Below are positions 5,075-6,281 of a stretch of DNA of 6,281 nucleotides, piece after piece (position 1 is the first letter of the stretch; every line of letters starts with the position of its first letter). The DNA is from an uncultured Oscillospiraceae bacterium (GTDB lineage: Bacteria; Bacillota; Clostridia; Oscillospirales; Acutalibacteraceae): contig UQFM01000086.1 of NCBI GenBank assembly GCA_900540295.1, forward strand, positions 1 through 6,281, given 5' to 3'. The position numbers were made by a program, and so were the translations under genes. The notes below the pieces were generated by a model. The model did not search any database. It saw nothing but the letters and a program-made list of their open reading frames with translations, and was not told where the DNA came from.

Positions 5075-5752
5075 ATGTTAGTAACCTTGTGCAGAACCGT
5101 TATTTTATACATCTTAGTGCTGTTTACCTTCCGCATTCTCGGCAAACGGCAGGTGGGCGAATTACAGCCCGCAGATTTGGTCATTACGCTTTTACTTTCG
5201 GAAATTTTGGTAATTCCCATGCAGGACACGCAAATTCCGCTAATCAATACGTTTATTCCTGTATTGGTGCTGATTGGATTGGAAATTCTGATTTCTGTAA
5301 TCAGCATTAAGAGTATAAAATTCCGAAACCTTTTACAGGGAAATTCGCTGATTGTCATACGCAACGGTGTTTTAGACCAGAAGCAGCTGAAGCGTCTGCG
5401 CTTTACGGTAGACGATTTGCTGGAAGCGCTCCGAAAAAAAGATATTTTTGACATTGCCGAAGTACAGTATGCGATTGTGGAAACCGACGGTACGCTCAGC
5501 GTTTTGTTAAAACCGCCTTACCGCGCACCGCAGGCACAGGCGCTCCATGCCCAAGAGGACGATGACGGGATTCCCTGCGTGGTCATCAGCGACGGCAGAA
5601 TTATCCAGTCGGATTTCAAAGAATGCGGTATGAATCCCCAAAAGCTGAACAAGCTTTTACAGTCTAAAAAAATCGAAGTCAAAAACATTATGCTGATGAC
5701 CGTAGACAAAAGCGGCAATACCAATATCATTCAAAAGGAAGGCGCGAAATGA
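5075..5752 (+). CDS. DUF421 (YetF-like) membrane protein
   Basis: A 225-aa protein of the DUF421/YetF family, near the usual length. Three N-terminal hydrophobic segments (about 4-20, 33-50, 58-78) include the family signature FRILGKRQVGELQPADLVIT (18-37) and the conserved P-x-x-D (48-51). A soluble C-terminal part follows: LIVIRNGVLD (92-101), LRFTVDDLLEALRKKDIFDI (108-127) and EVQYAIVETDGTLSVLLKP (129-147), all typical. The last 60 residues are less conserved. The family's molecular function is unknown. YetF-like proteins are found in spore formers and in the spoVA-2mob operon of heat-resistant Bacillus, which suggests a spore inner-membrane role. The ATG at 5075-5077 is preceded by GGAG (5061-5064) with 10 nt spacing. 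The gene is divergent from gerAA and overlaps the DUF4363 gene by ATGA, so the pair is co-translated. Confidence 0.92.
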   Translation: MLVTLCRTVILYILVLFTFRILGKRQVGELQPADLVITLLLSEILVIPMQDTQIPLINTFIPVLVLIGLEILISVISIKSIKFRNLLQGNSLIVIRNGVLDQKQLKRLRFTVDDLLEALRKKDIFDIAEVQYAIVETDGTLSVLLKPPYRAPQAQALHAQEDDDGIPCVVISDGRIIQSDFKECGMNPQKLNKLLQSKKIEVKNIMLMTVDKSGNTNIIQKEGAK

Positions 5753-6129
5753 AACGGATTGTGATTGCGGCGGTTTGCCTTGTGCTGGCTGTTTTTTTGG
5801 CGGTATTCGGCTTTTGGGATTTAAAAAAAATCACTTTAGAGATGCATGATACCGCAGAACGTGTAATTGCCGCCGCCGAGGCAGAAGACGTACAAACCGT
5901 AGAGACAGAACTGAAAGTATTTTTAAACCAATTTGCAAAGCACAAAAAAATGCTCGGTGCTTTTGTAAACCACGGCGAATTAGACGAAGCGGATATTTTG
6001 GTACGCGGCTTGCAGGATAAAGCAAAGGTAGAAGCCTATGACGAATTATCCGACGACATGCGCGAATTGCAATATCATTTTGCCCACTTACGGGATACGG
6101 AAACACCGCGGTTTGAAAATATATTCTGA
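5749..6129 (+). CDS. DUF4363 family membrane-anchored protein
   Basis: A 126-aa protein with an N-terminal hydrophobic anchor (residues 4-23, MKRIVIAAVCLVLAVFLAVF) that may be an uncleaved signal anchor; no lipobox Cys is placed for cleavage. The remainder is predicted mostly helical and faces outside or the intermembrane space. The family pattern is clear: a W near 23, a central HKKMLGAFVNHGELDEADIL (65-84), ELQYHFAHLRD (106-116), and the C-terminal ENIF that usually ends these proteins. Function is unknown. DUF4363 genes commonly follow DUF421 genes in clostridia, as here, so the two products probably act together at the same membrane. The start overlaps the DUF421 stop (ATGA), and GGAAGG (5737-5742) lies 6 nt upstream. 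An A8 run near 5823-5830 is a possible slippage or sequencing-error site, but the frame reads through normally. Confidence 0.88.
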   Translation: MKRIVIAAVCLVLAVFLAVFGFWDLKKITLEMHDTAERVIAAAEAEDVQTVETELKVFLNQFAKHKKMLGAFVNHGELDEADILVRGLQDKAKVEAYDELSDDMRELQYHFAHLRDTETPRFENIF

Positions 6130-6141
6130 AAAAAGCATAAC

Positions 6142-6179
6142 AAAACACCGACCTTGCTCAAAAGCAAAGTCGGTGTTTT
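6142..6179. terminator. Strong, probably bidirectional rho-independent terminator
   Basis: The arms AAAACACCGAC (6142-6152) and GTCGGTGTTTT (6169-6179) pair perfectly, then continue as TTGC/GCAA after one mismatch, with a 6-nt loop (TCAAAA). Read from the plus strand the stem ends in TTTTA; read from the minus strand it ends in TTTTGTT. It begins 12 nt after the DUF4363 stop and would also serve a convergent minus-strand gene entering from the right. Confidence 0.85.
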
Positions 6180-6202
6180 ATTACGGAATGCACATCAATA
6201 GG

Positions 6203-6281
6203 TTAAGCTGAGGGGAGTCGAACACAATATGCCGAAAACTTGTTTTTGCGGCGGATTTTCACTTTTTCACCGTTGTCGGGC
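6203..6281 (-). CDS. Possible 3' end of a convergent gene (25 codons and stop visible)
   Basis: On the minus strand one frame is open from the window edge to TAA at 6203-6205. It includes the basic stretch KVKIRRKNKF and ends YCVRLPSA; the other two minus frames have early stops. A bidirectional terminator lies just beyond, as expected for a convergent gene. Twenty-five open codons are well within chance, the sequence is not recognised, and a short plus-strand frame starting at 6229 (ATG with an AGGGGAG about 11 nt upstream) is also open to the edge. No function can be given. Confidence 0.25.
   Translation of the reverse strand, partial: PDNGEKVKIRRKNKFSAYCVRLPSA

Noticed and set aside
5053..5454. 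133-codon minus-strand open frame
   Set aside because: Antisense to the DUF421 gene, whose family motifs are clear; Ser/Lys-rich shadow.
6211..6225. GGGGAGTCGAAC resembling the T-arm of a tRNA on the minus strand
   Set aside because: The flanking bases do not form the 5-bp T-stem and no acceptor stem or CCA end can be found.
1..6281. Search for mobile elements, CRISPR repeats or a novel defence or toxin system
   Set aside because: No transposase, integrase, regularly spaced repeats, target duplications or toxin-like small gene pairs are visible; almost the entire window is accounted for by spore genes.

Overview
The window looks like chromosomal DNA from an endospore-forming Clostridia-type Firmicute of moderate GC content (estimated by eye). 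The evidence is the gene content: a cotJ spore-coat cluster, a complete GerA-type germinant receptor operon, and a DUF421-DUF4363 membrane gene pair typical of spore formers. I cannot name the genus; an Oscillospiraceae/Ruminococcaceae-like gut or rumen clostridium is only an impression from protein style and base composition.

Layout. Positions 1-598 (minus strand) hold the cotJ cluster in the order cotJA, cotJB, cotJC; cotJC is cut by the left edge after 30 codons. Positions 599-780 are intergenic. They hold a candidate mother-cell-type -10 element for cotJ and two tandem hairpins that end the next operon. Positions 781-4930 (minus strand) are one apparent operon, gerAA-gerAB-gerAC followed by a short O6-alkylguanine-DNA alkyltransferase-family gene. 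The gerAA-gerAB gap carries a compact GC-rich hairpin without a U-tract, and the short gap before the alkyltransferase contains a possible internal promoter. Positions 4931-5074 are a divergent promoter region with a 10-bp perfect palindrome. Positions 5075-6129 (plus strand) are a two-gene operon, a DUF421 (YetF-like) membrane protein and a DUF4363 membrane-anchored protein, overlapping by ATGA. A strong, probably bidirectional terminator lies at 6142-6179, followed by what may be the 3' end of a convergent minus-strand gene at the right edge.

How it fits together. The GerA proteins form an inner-membrane spore receptor: GerAA is membrane-embedded with a large soluble N-terminal part, GerAB is a ten-helix transporter-like subunit, and GerAC is a lipoprotein. 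The CotJ proteins belong to the coat made in the mother cell. DUF421 proteins are linked elsewhere to the spore inner membrane, for example in the spoVA-2mob operons of heat-resistant Bacillus. The divergent DUF421-DUF4363 pair is therefore a reasonable candidate for a second spore-membrane unit co-regulated with the receptor. The alkyltransferase at the end of the gerA operon suggests alkylation repair coupled to dormancy or germination, but this is inference. I found no mobile elements, CRISPR arrays, tRNA or rRNA genes. The region is mostly recognisable sporulation biology; the DUF421-DUF4363 pair and the alkyltransferase linkage are its least explained parts.
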